A DNA stretch of 48,208 nucleotides from Bacteroidales bacterium (GTDB lineage Bacteria; Bacteroidota; Bacteroidia; Bacteroidales; Dysgonomonadaceae), in NCBI GenBank assembly GCA_012798745.1, contig JAAZMQ010000090.1, positions 1-48,208 on the forward strand, written 5' to 3'. A model generated the notes under the pieces. That model searched no databases. It saw only the letters and a list, made by a program, of their open reading frames with translations, and was not told the origin of the DNA. A program made the translations under genes and the position numbers. This document shows, piece after piece, positions 39,824-48,044 of this stretch; the first letter of the stretch is position 1, and each line of letters opens with the position of its first letter.

Positions 39824-42553
39824 TTAATACCAATCCATTCGGTGATAAGGAGAACTGTGTTGTTGGTATTTGAGATCTTTTAGTAGGGAAGAGTTTGCAC
39901 GAATAATAAAATTATACGACTGGTAAGGTCCTACCGGAATAAAACTGGCCGACATGCTCCAGCAGTGTAAGTTACGAGTTAACGTGCAGTTCATGTAAGA
40001 AAAGCGTTTTGTCTCAAAATTATAGTCGGTATTGAAAGTGAAATTCCAGTTTTGGGTGGGTTGAAGCGAACCACTCAATCCAAAATTGTGCGTTAATTTT
40101 CCTTTATACTCCATCTTTTTTTTATCGAATTCTCCATACCCGTAACGCAAAGAATAGTTGAACGAGAGATTCCAGTTTATTTTATTCTTTAAATATCCGT
40201 CACCATCATAATCTCCTGTATCTTGTCGGGATGTGTCGAATACGCTTTTCGTCACGCTTTCCTCTTCAAGACCCTCTTCAGCCATTTCAACGTTAGCAAG
40301 ATCTGTTTCGCTTTCTTTTTTCTGATCATCCTTCTCCCCAAACCATTTTTTGAAAGTATCTTGATTGAAAGAATAAGAGAACGATGTTCCAGTACTCATA
40401 AGTTTCCCAAATCCTTTTCCATGACCAATTCGAAGTTTGTCAACATGAACAGGGCGTCCATGAGAGTCCAGTTCATACAAATAAGGATCCCATGTGGCAC
40501 TTAAACTAAATGTTTGAGATTTGCTGAGTTTAAGTCGAAGACTTGTATTGATTGTGCTTAATTTGAGTGAGTCGGCCATCATATTGTAACTAAAACCAAT
40601 GCTCAGATCGTCTATAAGGCTCATCTTTCGAAAACCGGTGGAGTCGTTCTCGTCGCGAATTTTCATTTCGAGGTTATTTTTAAAACTGAATCCGATATTT
40701 CCGCTCTTCCCACTTGGAGCCGTTCCAAACATCATTCGTGAATAGGGAGAATAAATGTATTCCACATCATCTCCATATTCGTTTTTGTATGTATATTTTT
40801 CGTAAAAATTATAGCGCGATGCACTAAAATCAGGGGCATAGCTTAAACTGATGGATGGCGTAAAAACATGGCGAATGGCTTGTATTTTATTTCCGAAAAT
40901 TTTCCATGGTGTATACATTCCGTAAAGTTTGGTATTGAAACTGATGGAGGTGCTATAGTCATACACACGATTGAATCCGTAAACTGTATCGACTATTACA
41001 TTTCTTTTCTGAATAGTATCCCATGCTTCAACGTAGCGCGAGGTATACCATCTTTCGTTATAATTAATAGAAGGAGATATTTGGATATGATCAAAAACCG
41101 TAAAAGTAGCGCTAATGGGAACATTATGACGCATGCCGTTTGTCCAATCTTTGATGATGTTCGATTTAAGGAACAGATCTTCTTTGGTAGTGATTGAGTT
41201 TCTGAATTCTCCGGAGTAGCTCATCGATATTTTTTCATACCAACGCTCGGCTCCTACTGCTTTTTTTCGTTTAAATGGATAAACACGACTCATGTTGATC
41301 GAGAAATTGGGTAAAGTCACCGATATAGTGGAATCTCGCGATACTTGGTTAATATTCATTGCTGCCGACAAACTCCACGGTGAATTGGGGAAACGTTGCG
41401 TAATATTCACACTGGAACTTTTGGTGTTGTTTGTTGATTCTCGCGAATACAATTGAGTCATATCGTTTTTTTCGTATTTGCTGGTAGAAAAATTCACGCT
41501 TGCCGACAACGTGCGATACATATTTGCTTTTGGATCCTGAGAATGTGTCCAACTAACGCGGAAGTCTTTCGATACTGAATAATCGGGTAACCCTTTGTCC
41601 CCAAGAACAGTATTAAGGTAATAAAAATTGAAGTGTCCGGAAAATTTGTATCGCTTTCGGTAATTGGATTGTGCACCAATTCCCCACGTTCCTTTGGTGT
41701 ATATTTCTCCGGTGACAGCTAAATCCACATAATCGTTTATGGCAAAATAATATCCACCATTGTGAAGATAAAATCCGCGCTCCATTTCATCTCCATAGGA
41801 AGGCATAATGATCCCCGAAGAATAGGTTTTGGTAAAAGGGAAAAAAGCGAAGGGCAAGACAATCGGAAACAAGGGAACATCTGCCACAACCAACCATGCA
41901 GGTCCTGTGACGACATCTTTATCGGGCCGAACCTTTGCCTTTGACAAATTTAAATAGAAATGCGGATGCTCGTGCTCGTCGCAGGTCGTATATTTTGCAT
42001 TTCGCATGTAAAATGAGTTATCGGGATTTTTTTTCGCTTCATTGGCTACAATATATCCTTCTCCCTGTTGGGTTACAACATGATTTATGAATGCTTTGCC
42101 GCTTTTGAAGTTGTAACTCACTTTTTTCATTTCGTATTGAGTGCCGTTTTCTTCAAAAATGGGATATCCAAATTCTTTTCCGAGAGAATCTATTCCAAAT
42201 GTGGCAGAAATAACGCTACTGTCCAAATCCAATGTAATGTATTCGCCTTTGATGCTGATATTTCCGTATTTTACATCGGCATCACCATATAAATGAACGA
42301 TATTATCTTTCGTAAAAACCAAGGAATCGGTAGCTGTATAGTGAACCGGAGCATCAAGGGTTTCCTTTTTTACTTTTGTTGTGTCTGTTTTTATTGTATC
42401 TATCGGTGTGGTTACTGTATCTATCGGTGTGGTTGGTATGGAGTCGTTTTGCGATAACAAATTATTACTCTCCGTTTTCGTTTGAGCAAAAGGAGATTGA
42501 GAAAAAAAAGTAAATACCAGGAAAAAAAATATGCTTATTTCGAGATGTTTCAT
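39824..42553 (-). CDS. lptD: LPS-assembly outer-membrane protein LptD
   Basis: A 909-residue outer-membrane protein that inserts lipopolysaccharide into the outer leaflet together with LptE. It has a signal peptide (about 1-23, ending SPFAQ), a Thr/Pro-rich spacer with a 7-residue tandem repeat (TPIDTVT/TPIDTIK, about 40-56) and an OstA-like periplasmic domain (about 70-230: TKDNIVHLYGDADVKYGNISIKGEYI). The conserved CDEHEHPHFYL and FPIVLPFAFFPFTKTYSSGIIMP follow, then a long beta-barrel ending in aromatic residues (HRMDWY). Bacteroidota LptD are of this length. It lies downstream of thrC but has its own -7 element (42597-42604). Both LptD and LptE being here supports a lipopolysaccharide-bearing cell. 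Confidence 0.92.
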   Translation of the reverse strand: MKHLEISIFFFLVFTFFSQSPFAQTKTESNNLLSQNDSIPTTPIDTVTTPIDTIKTDTTKVKKETLDAPVHYTATDSLVFTKDNIVHLYGDADVKYGNISIKGEYITLDLDSSVISATFGIDSLGKEFGYPIFEENGTQYEMKKVSYNFKSGKAFINHVVTQQGEGYIVANEAKKNPDNSFYMRNAKYTTCDEHEHPHFYLNLSKAKVRPDKDVVTGPAWLVVADVPLFPIVLPFAFFPFTKTYSSGIIMPSYGDEMERGFYLHNGGYYFAINDYVDLAVTGEIYTKGTWGIGAQSNYRKRYKFSGHFNFYYLNTVLGDKGLPDYSVSKDFRVSWTHSQDPKANMYRTLSASVNFSTSKYEKNDMTQLYSRESTNNTKSSSVNITQRFPNSPWSLSAAMNINQVSRDSTISVTLPNFSINMSRVYPFKRKKAVGAERWYEKISMSYSGEFRNSITTKEDLFLKSNIIKDWTNGMRHNVPISATFTVFDHIQISPSINYNERWYTSRYVEAWDTIQKRNVIVDTVYGFNRVYDYSTSISFNTKLYGMYTPWKIFGNKIQAIRHVFTPSISLSYAPDFSASRYNFYEKYTYKNEYGDDVEYIYSPYSRMMFGTAPSGKSGNIGFSFKNNLEMKIRDENDSTGFRKMSLIDDLSIGFSYNMMADSLKLSTINTSLRLKLSKSQTFSLSATWDPYLYELDSHGRPVHVDKLRIGHGKGFGKLMSTGTSFSYSFNQDTFKKWFGEKDDQKKESETDLANVEMAEEGLEEESVTKSVFDTSRQDTGDYDGDGYLKNKINWNLSFNYSLRYGYGEFDKKKMEYKGKLTHNFGLSGSLQPTQNWNFTFNTDYNFETKRFSYMNCTLTRNLHCWSMSASFIPVGPYQSYNFIIRANSSLLKDLKYQQHSSPYHRMDWY
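42395..42436. repeat. 21-bp tandem repeat inside lptD
   Basis: Two adjacent copies, starting TGTATCTATCGGTGTGGTT at 42395 and again at 42416, differ only in their last bases. They keep the lptD frame and encode seven residues each (TPIDTVT type) in the spacer before the OstA-like domain. Confidence 0.85.
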
Positions 42554-42596
42554 TCAAAAATAGCCTGGTAGCATGGATAAATTAGTTATTCTGGAA

Positions 42597-42604
42597 CAAA
42601 AGTA
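42597..42604 (-). promoter_or_regulatory. Promoter -7 of lptD
   Basis: TACTTTTG on the minus strand, 43 nt upstream of the lptD ATG and just past the thrC stop. It may allow lptD expression independent of the thr genes. Confidence 0.4.
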
Positions 42605-42616
42605 TAAAAATAAAAT

Positions 42617-43921
42617 TTAAGAGACATTGAATAAGGTTTTTTTAAACAAATTAAAATCGTTTGAAAGGAGATGAGATTGTTTTTTGCGACGCATAAAAGC
42701 GGATAGTCTGTCGGGGATTTCGATAGCTGATCCTATACATTCTTCTACGGTTTCTTTAAATTTGGCAGGATGTGCAGTAGCAAGGAAAACGCCTGTTTCA
42801 TCGGGTTTTTTTCCGTCTTTCAATGCCTGATATGCGCATGCTCCGTGAGGATCTAGTAAATAACCTGTTTTTTCATAAACAGTTCGTATGGTATTTTTGA
42901 TTTCTGCATCGGAATACGTATTTCCTGAAATATCTTGTTTTATAGCTTCGTGCGATTGATTATAAAGGTCGAGAATACGCTCAAAATTGCTTGGAGCCCC
43001 AACGTCCATAGCATTGGCGATGGTTTGAATTGATGTCCTAGGTTCGTAATTGCCGGTACTGAGGTATTGAAAAAATACATCGTTTCGATTATTGGCAGCA
43101 ATGAATCGTTTAATGGGTAATCCCATTTTTTTTGCAAATAAACCGGCAGCCAGATTTCCCAAATTACCACTTGGTACAGCGACGACTACATTGTCTTCAA
43201 GCTGTTGTTTAGCTAATTGGGCATAAGCATAAAAATAGTAAATGGATTGAGGAAGGAAGCGGGCAATATTAATGGAATTGGCCGAGGTCAGGTACATTTT
43301 TTTGTTGAGTTCTTCATCCACGAAAGCCGATTTAACCAGTGCCTGACAATCGTCGAATGTGCCGGCGATTTCCAATGCAACAATATTTTGCCCAAGAGTT
43401 GTGAATTGTGCTTCCTGAATCTCGCTTACTTTGCCCGACGGGTATAAAACAAACACCTGAATACCTTCCACGCCCAAAAAGCCGTTGGCAACCGCACTGC
43501 CCGTATCTCCGGATGTGGCAACCAATACTTTTACATTCTCATGATGCTGTTCTTGAACAAAATGGGACAACATGCGAGACATGAAACGTGCTCCGACGTC
43601 TTTAAAAGCGAATGTGGGTCCGTGAAAAAGTTCCAATACATAAATTTCTTCTTCTACTTTTTTGAGCGGAATATCGAAATTGAGCGCTTCGCTTACGATA
43701 GCATTCAATTTTTCTTTATCCATATCGTCGCCGAAGAATTTTTCGGCAACTATTTTTGCAATATCCGTTAAACTTAGATTCCCGATTTCGTTAAAAAATT
43801 CGGCAGGCAACCGGTTTATTTTTTCAGGCATATATAATCCCCTATCGGGTGCAAGTCCTTTTATTACGGCTTCCTGCAAAGAAGCATTGGGTGCCATGTG
43901 TCTTGTACTGTAGTATTTCAT
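42617..43921 (-). CDS. thrC: Threonine synthase
   Basis: A 434-residue PLP enzyme that converts O-phosphohomoserine to threonine, the last step of the pathway. The N-terminal YYSTRHMAPNASLQEAVIKGLAPDRGLYMPE is typical. The PLP lysine is K107 in LELFHGPTFAFKDVGARFM, and the phosphate-binding loop lies in VLVATSGDTGSAVANGF. Further motifs are SANSINIARFLPQ and VPSGNLGNLAAGLFAKKMG. Length is normal for the long form. It starts 4 nt after the ApgM-like gene and ends the thr operon proper. Confidence 0.96.
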   Translation of the reverse strand: MKYYSTRHMAPNASLQEAVIKGLAPDRGLYMPEKINRLPAEFFNEIGNLSLTDIAKIVAEKFFGDDMDKEKLNAIVSEALNFDIPLKKVEEEIYVLELFHGPTFAFKDVGARFMSRMLSHFVQEQHHENVKVLVATSGDTGSAVANGFLGVEGIQVFVLYPSGKVSEIQEAQFTTLGQNIVALEIAGTFDDCQALVKSAFVDEELNKKMYLTSANSINIARFLPQSIYYFYAYAQLAKQQLEDNVVVAVPSGNLGNLAAGLFAKKMGLPIKRFIAANNRNDVFFQYLSTGNYEPRTSIQTIANAMDVGAPSNFERILDLYNQSHEAIKQDISGNTYSDAEIKNTIRTVYEKTGYLLDPHGACAYQALKDGKKPDETGVFLATAHPAKFKETVEECIGSAIEIPDRLSAFMRRKKQSHLLSNDFNLFKKTLFNVS

Positions 43922-43925
43922 TTTG

Positions 43926-45137
43926 TTATTGTTCTGAAAATAATGTTTTTATGAATTCGTCGCCATGCAATAGTCCGTAGCTTCCCTCACGGGCTGCAAA
44001 TTCGTCATATGTTGCCACGTCGTCCGGGTTTATATATCGGTGATAGATCAGAAAGGGAACGGCTCCTCGAGTGTGAGTGCGTATAGCGCAAGGAGTTGGA
44101 TGGTCGGACAAAACGGCAATAGTAACCGGTTCATTCATTTTCTCGATCTCTTCATAAATGGGTTTCACGATTCGTAAATCCAGGTTTTCTATTGTTTTTA
44201 TTTTCAATGGCACATTACCTTCGTGTCCTGCTTCGTCGCTTGCTTCAACATGAAGATAAACGAAATCTTTTTCTTTCAAAGCTTTTATTGCGGCTTGGGC
44301 TTTGCCCTCGTAATTGGTGTTATACAATCCTGTTGCGCCTGCCACCATGATAATTTCGAGTCCGGCATATACACCAATTCCACGAATCAGGTCTACAGCT
44401 GAGATAACCGCTCCGTTTTTTATCGGGACCCTATCTTTTAAAGGTTTCATTGCAGGTCTGTATCCGGGAGACCAAGGCCAGATGCTGTTGGCAGGATCTT
44501 TTCCTTCGGCTTTGCGTTTACGGTTGATGGGGTGGTCTGCTAAAAGCTCTTGCGAGGCAAGGATGAGATCGTTAAGTCGACTTGCTGTTGCTTTCGATGA
44601 TGCATCGATAGGTTTGACCAGTGAAAGATGAAACGGTTGTTCCGGGATATCATGTGGGGGCGTGCACATGATATTTTTATTGCCGCCTTTCATCTTTAAT
44701 AAATGCCGGTAAGAGACTCCGGGATAAAAGCCGATGGTTTCGTCTCCCAGTTTCTCATTAAGAAAAGCGATAAGTTCTTTTGCTTCGGTAGTTGAAATAT
44801 GTCCGGCCGAATGGTTTTTTAGTAATTCTCCTTCTATATATACCAGATTGCAGCGCATAACCATCTCACCGGGTTGAATGTCGACCCCCATGCTGGCTGC
44901 TTCCAAGACACCCCTTCCTTCATATACTTCTGAAATATCGTATCCCAGTACCGATAAATTTGCAATTTCACTTCCGGGTGAAAATCCTTCAGGAATAGTG
45001 TTTAGCAATCCATTACGGCCTTTGGCTGCGAGCAGATCCATATATGGAGTATGAGCAACTTGCAACGGCGTTTTATTTCCTAGTTGTTCAATGGGTTCGT
45101 CTGCCATTCCGTCGCCAAGTATAATAATGTATTTCAT
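43926..45137 (-). CDS. ApgM-family protein, proposed homoserine kinase / cofactor-independent phosphoglycerate mutase
   Basis: A 403-residue member of the archaeal-type phosphoglycerate mutase family (alkaline-phosphatase fold). The start at 45137 (MKYIIILGDGMADEP) is the ATG; a TTG two codons upstream is unlikely. Metal and nucleophile motifs are GDGMAD (D9) and SPGSEIANLSVLGYD, where S56 matches the nucleophilic serine of the family. VLSDHPTPCAIRTHTRGAVPF supplies the second metal site. It lies between thrA and thrC, exactly where thrB (homoserine kinase) would be, and no GHMP-type thrB is visible. Members in threonine clusters have been proposed to act as homoserine kinases, and that reading is favoured here from context. 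Activity is not shown by sequence. Confidence 0.88.
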   Translation of the reverse strand: MKYIIILGDGMADEPIEQLGNKTPLQVAHTPYMDLLAAKGRNGLLNTIPEGFSPGSEIANLSVLGYDISEVYEGRGVLEAASMGVDIQPGEMVMRCNLVYIEGELLKNHSAGHISTTEAKELIAFLNEKLGDETIGFYPGVSYRHLLKMKGGNKNIMCTPPHDIPEQPFHLSLVKPIDASSKATASRLNDLILASQELLADHPINRKRKAEGKDPANSIWPWSPGYRPAMKPLKDRVPIKNGAVISAVDLIRGIGVYAGLEIIMVAGATGLYNTNYEGKAQAAIKALKEKDFVYLHVEASDEAGHEGNVPLKIKTIENLDLRIVKPIYEEIEKMNEPVTIAVLSDHPTPCAIRTHTRGAVPFLIYHRYINPDDVATYDEFAAREGSYGLLHGDEFIKTLFSEQ

Positions 45138-45149
45138 AAGCAAAAATAG

Positions 45150-47594
45150 TTACCGGATATTTGCAATGGAAATGATATCCGAAAAAACACCTGCTGCTGT
45201 AACGTTTGCACCGGCACCGTACCCTTTTATTACCATTGGGTATTCGTTATAGCGTTCTGTTGTAATCATAATGATATTATTACTCCCTTCCAAATCGTAA
45301 AAGGGATGACCTTGTTCTACTTCGCGCAGCCCCACTTCACATTGTCCGTTTTCGTAAACAGCTACAAAACGAAGTTTTTTGCCTTCTTTTTCGAGTTTTT
45401 TTCTTCGAATTTCAAAAGCTTCATCCATTTGAGGAATATTTTCCCAGAATTCTTCCAAAGTTCCCTCGAAATATTTTTGAGGGATAAATAATTCTTTTTT
45501 TACATCACTTTGTTCCACCTTAGCTCCTGCTTCGCGTGAGAGGATTACCAGTTTACGAATCACATCGAGCCCACTCAAATCAATTCGCGGGTCGGGTTCG
45601 GCATAGTGAGCCTCTACTGCCATGCGGATGGCTTTGCTGAAAGGAATATCCTTGCTTAGTGTGTTAAAGATAAAATTCAGTGTACCTGAAAGCACGGCTT
45701 CCAGTTTTATGATTTTATCGCCCGAATTGATAAGCGAATTCATTGTGTTGATAATGGGAAGTCCCGCACCGACATTTGTTTCGAAAAGAAATTTTACACC
45801 TGCTTTTCGTGCAGTCTCTTTCAGACGTCGATACGTTTCGTACGAGGACGAAGTGGCAATTTTGTTTGCTGTGACTACCGAAATATTTTTCGACATTAAT
45901 TCTTCGTATAGGTCTGAAATCTCTTTGCTTGCAGTACAGTCCACAAAAACAGCATTAAAGATATTCATTTTTAGTATTTCGTTCCGAACGATAGCCGGTG
46001 AGCTTTTTATACCGTTTGTTGCCAGTTCTTTTTGGTAATTTTCGAGCGATATACCCTCTCTGTTGAACAAGGCTTTGCGACTATTAGCTATACCTACAAT
46101 ATTGATTCGCAGTTTGTTTTGCTCTTCAAGGGTATGTTTTTGTTGTTGTATTTGGGCAAGCAGTTTATTCCCCACTGTACCTGTTCCAACAACGAATAAA
46201 TTAAGTTCTTGATAAGGCGAAAGAAAGAATGAATCGTGAATTACATTCAATGCTTTTTTCAGGTCGTTTTTTGAAATTACGCATGAAATATTGGTTTCCG
46301 ATGCTCCTTGTGCCAAAGCCACTACACTGATACCGCTTCGGCCTAATGTGCCGAAAAATTTTCCTGCTATTCCGGGTACATGTTTCATGTTTTGGCCTAC
46401 TATAGCTATAGTGGAAAGATTATACTCAACGGTAATTTCATTGATACTTCCCATTGCAATTTCTTGGGCAAATTCTTTGTTCAATACTTTTTGTGCCAGA
46501 GCTGCGTCTTGTGTACGAACGCCAATTGAGGTACTGCTTTCCGACGATGCTTGCGAGACAAGAAAAACACTTATTCCGCTATTTGCCAATGCCGAAAAAA
46601 TACGTTTATTTACACCGATTACACCCACCATGCCTAATCCCTGAATAGTAATGAGTGCTGTATCTTGAATTGACGAAATGCCTTTGATGATTTTTCCGTT
46701 GCTTTGCGGCTTTATATTACGGATGAGCGTTCCCCCCGCTTGAGGATTAAATGTATTTTTTATGCGGATGGGAATATTTTTGTGGTAAACCGGGAAAATT
46801 GTAGGTGGGTAAATCACTTTTGCTCCAAAATTAGATAATTCAATAGCTTCGATGAACGAGAGTTCATCAATTACATATGCTGAGTTGATTATTTTAGGAT
46901 CGGCAGTCATAAAACCATCGACATCTGTCCATATCTCAAGAACCGAAGCATTCATAGCTGCAGCTATAAGTGCCGCTGTATAATCCGATCCGCCACGCCC
47001 AAGATTGGTAATGTCGTTTTCTTCACTACTTGATGAAATGAAGCCGGGTACCAGCATTACTTTAGGAAGGGGGGATTCGGAAAACGTTTTTTTAATAAGT
47101 TCGTAACAAAGCGGGATGTCGGGGATATGGCTGTTGAACTGGATTGACGTTTTGATAAATTGTGTTGGATCGTAAAGTTTCGCGTCGTTAATTATTTTAC
47201 TGATGATAAGCGAAGATAATCGTTCGCCATAGCTTACGATTTTATCGGAAGTTTTTTGTGACAGATCGCCAATGAGAAACACGCCGCGTAAAATGTTTCG
47301 CAAATCCTCGTAGAGGATCTGTATTTTTTGCTTTATTTCTTCTTTTTCTTGACGTGAGGTAATTGTTTGCTCAATTAATTCTTCGTGCATGAGAATGACT
47401 TCTTCCAAAATGGTTTTATAACCTGCATTTGATTTAACAGCAAAATCGGCTGCAAGTAAAAGTCTGTCGGTAACTCCAGCCAGTGCCGATACAACAACAA
47501 TTACGGGATCTTTTTCCGATTCGATAATGGTTTTTACTATCTTTAAACCTTCAGGGGTTCCTACGGAAGTCCCACCAAATTTCATAACTTTCAT
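45150..47594 (-). CDS. thrA: Bifunctional aspartokinase I / homoserine dehydrogenase I
   Basis: An 814-residue fusion enzyme catalysing the first and third steps from aspartate to homoserine. The kinase domain (about 1-300) opens VMKFGGTSVG (K5) and has the nucleotide/aspartate-binding LGRGGSDYTAALIAAAM. Two ACT-like regulatory domains follow (about 310-460: TIQGLGMVGVIGVNKRIFSALANSGISV; IVGQNMKHVPGIAGKFFGTLGRSGISV), implying feedback inhibition, usually by threonine. The dehydrogenase has Rossmann motif VVGTGTVGNKLL, VTANKIATSS, NVGAGLPIINT, GTLNFIFNTLS and the catalytic YAEPDPRIDLSGLDVIRK. All parts are complete. It is the first large gene of the operon, 12 nt before the ApgM-like gene, with a 200-nt leader carrying a small Thr/Ile-rich frame. 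Confidence 0.97.
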   Translation of the reverse strand: MKVMKFGGTSVGTPEGLKIVKTIIESEKDPVIVVVSALAGVTDRLLLAADFAVKSNAGYKTILEEVILMHEELIEQTITSRQEKEEIKQKIQILYEDLRNILRGVFLIGDLSQKTSDKIVSYGERLSSLIISKIINDAKLYDPTQFIKTSIQFNSHIPDIPLCYELIKKTFSESPLPKVMLVPGFISSSSEENDITNLGRGGSDYTAALIAAAMNASVLEIWTDVDGFMTADPKIINSAYVIDELSFIEAIELSNFGAKVIYPPTIFPVYHKNIPIRIKNTFNPQAGGTLIRNIKPQSNGKIIKGISSIQDTALITIQGLGMVGVIGVNKRIFSALANSGISVFLVSQASSESSTSIGVRTQDAALAQKVLNKEFAQEIAMGSINEITVEYNLSTIAIVGQNMKHVPGIAGKFFGTLGRSGISVVALAQGASETNISCVISKNDLKKALNVIHDSFFLSPYQELNLFVVGTGTVGNKLLAQIQQQKHTLEEQNKLRINIVGIANSRKALFNREGISLENYQKELATNGIKSSPAIVRNEILKMNIFNAVFVDCTASKEISDLYEELMSKNISVVTANKIATSSSYETYRRLKETARKAGVKFLFETNVGAGLPIINTMNSLINSGDKIIKLEAVLSGTLNFIFNTLSKDIPFSKAIRMAVEAHYAEPDPRIDLSGLDVIRKLVILSREAGAKVEQSDVKKELFIPQKYFEGTLEEFWENIPQMDEAFEIRRKKLEKEGKKLRFVAVYENGQCEVGLREVEQGHPFYDLEGSNNIIMITTERYNEYPMVIKGYGAGANVTAAGVFSDIISIANIR

Positions 47595-47605
47595 ATTATG
47601 AACAA

Positions 47606-47636
47606 TTAATCCGTTTTTGGTTTTAACGGCGATTAA
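47606..47636 (-). promoter_or_regulatory. Leader hairpin just upstream of thrA
   Basis: In the mRNA, TTAATC-GC-CGTT pairs with AACG-GATTAA (10 bp, with a 2-nt bulge) around a 9-nt loop. It ends 11 nt before the thrA ATG. It lacks a real U-run, so it could be a weak terminator or a block to thrA translation. A second hairpin, GAACC-N4-GGTTC, lies upstream at 47671-47684. Confidence 0.4.
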
Positions 47637-47721
47637 ATATTAAAAAAGAAATGGATGTTTTTGAAAGCGAGAACCGAATGGTTCGTGAAAACAAGAAAAT
47701 TGTTTGCGGAATAATAAGATA

Positions 47722-47799
47722 TCAGATAACCCCCCAAGGGGTCATTGTAATTGTTGTAGAAGAAATGTTTTGAACGTATGTTGAATATAGGTTATTCAT
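47722..47799 (-). CDS. Candidate thr operon leader peptide (Thr/Ile-rich)
   Basis: A 25-codon frame with ATG at 47797-47799 and TGA at 47722-47724, entirely inside the thrA leader. Five of the 25 residues are Thr and three are Ile, clustered in SSTTITMT (residues 13-20). This resembles the STTITTTITIT core of E. coli ThrL. The predicted transcription start, near 47814, is about 15 nt upstream of its ATG, as expected for an attenuation peptide. Scarcity of charged Thr- or Ile-tRNA would stall ribosomes here and could alter folding of the downstream leader. Position and composition are seen; translation and control are inferred. It is too short for usual gene finders. Confidence 0.72.
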   Translation of the reverse strand: MNNLYSTYVQNISSTTITMTPWGVI

Positions 47800-47820
47800 C
47801 GTAAACGTATAAATTTATTG

Positions 47821-47828
47821 CAAAGATA
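47821..47828 (-). promoter_or_regulatory. Likely promoter -7 of the thr operon
   Basis: TATCTTTG on the minus strand, 22 nt before the leader-peptide ATG. No clear -33 TTG is present. Confidence 0.55.
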
Positions 47829-47881
47829 GGTTTTTATCGGATAATAAGAAATTAAAAGTGAAAAAATTTGATTACAACTTG

Positions 47882-47889
47882 CAAATATA
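47882..47889 (-). promoter_or_regulatory. Second possible -7 upstream of the thr operon
   Basis: TATATTTG on the minus strand, 61 bp further upstream. On the plus strand the overlapping TATTTTTG (47888-47895) also fits the consensus, but no gene follows it. Confidence 0.35.
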
Positions 47890-47921
47890 TTTTTGTTTGA
47901 AAGAAACTTGGGTTTTAAAAC

Positions 47922-47959
47922 AAAAAACCGCCGTTTACGAGAACCATGCGTATGGCGGT
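47922..47959 (-). terminator. Second terminator downstream of tsf
   Basis: On the minus strand ACCGCC (47954-47959) pairs with GGCGGT (47927-47932), with an inner TACG/CGTA pairing. Six T follow (47922-47927). It lies in tandem after the hairpin at 47981-48016 and insulates the thr promoter from tsf. Confidence 0.75.
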
Positions 47960-47980
47960 GTGAGAGGTCGGGGATATGAA

Positions 47981-48016
47981 AAGTAGGAGGAAAATCATTT
48001 TATTTTCCTCCTACTT
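47981..48016. terminator. Perfect 15-bp hairpin after tsf
   Basis: AAGTAGGAGGAAAAT (47981-47995) and its complement (48002-48016) enclose a 6-nt loop, 28 nt past the tsf stop. On the plus strand GATTTTTT follows, and on the minus strand TTTTC, so it could act in both directions. Confidence 0.75.
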
Positions 48017-48044
48017 GATTTTTTATATATAATCGAAAAAAGAA

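Noticed and set aside
47896..48024. Plus-strand small RNA ending at the hairpin 47981-48016
   Set aside because: A -7-like TATTTTTG (47888-47895) and a TTTG exist, but the spacing is 17 nt. The hairpins are better explained as terminators for minus-strand tsf.
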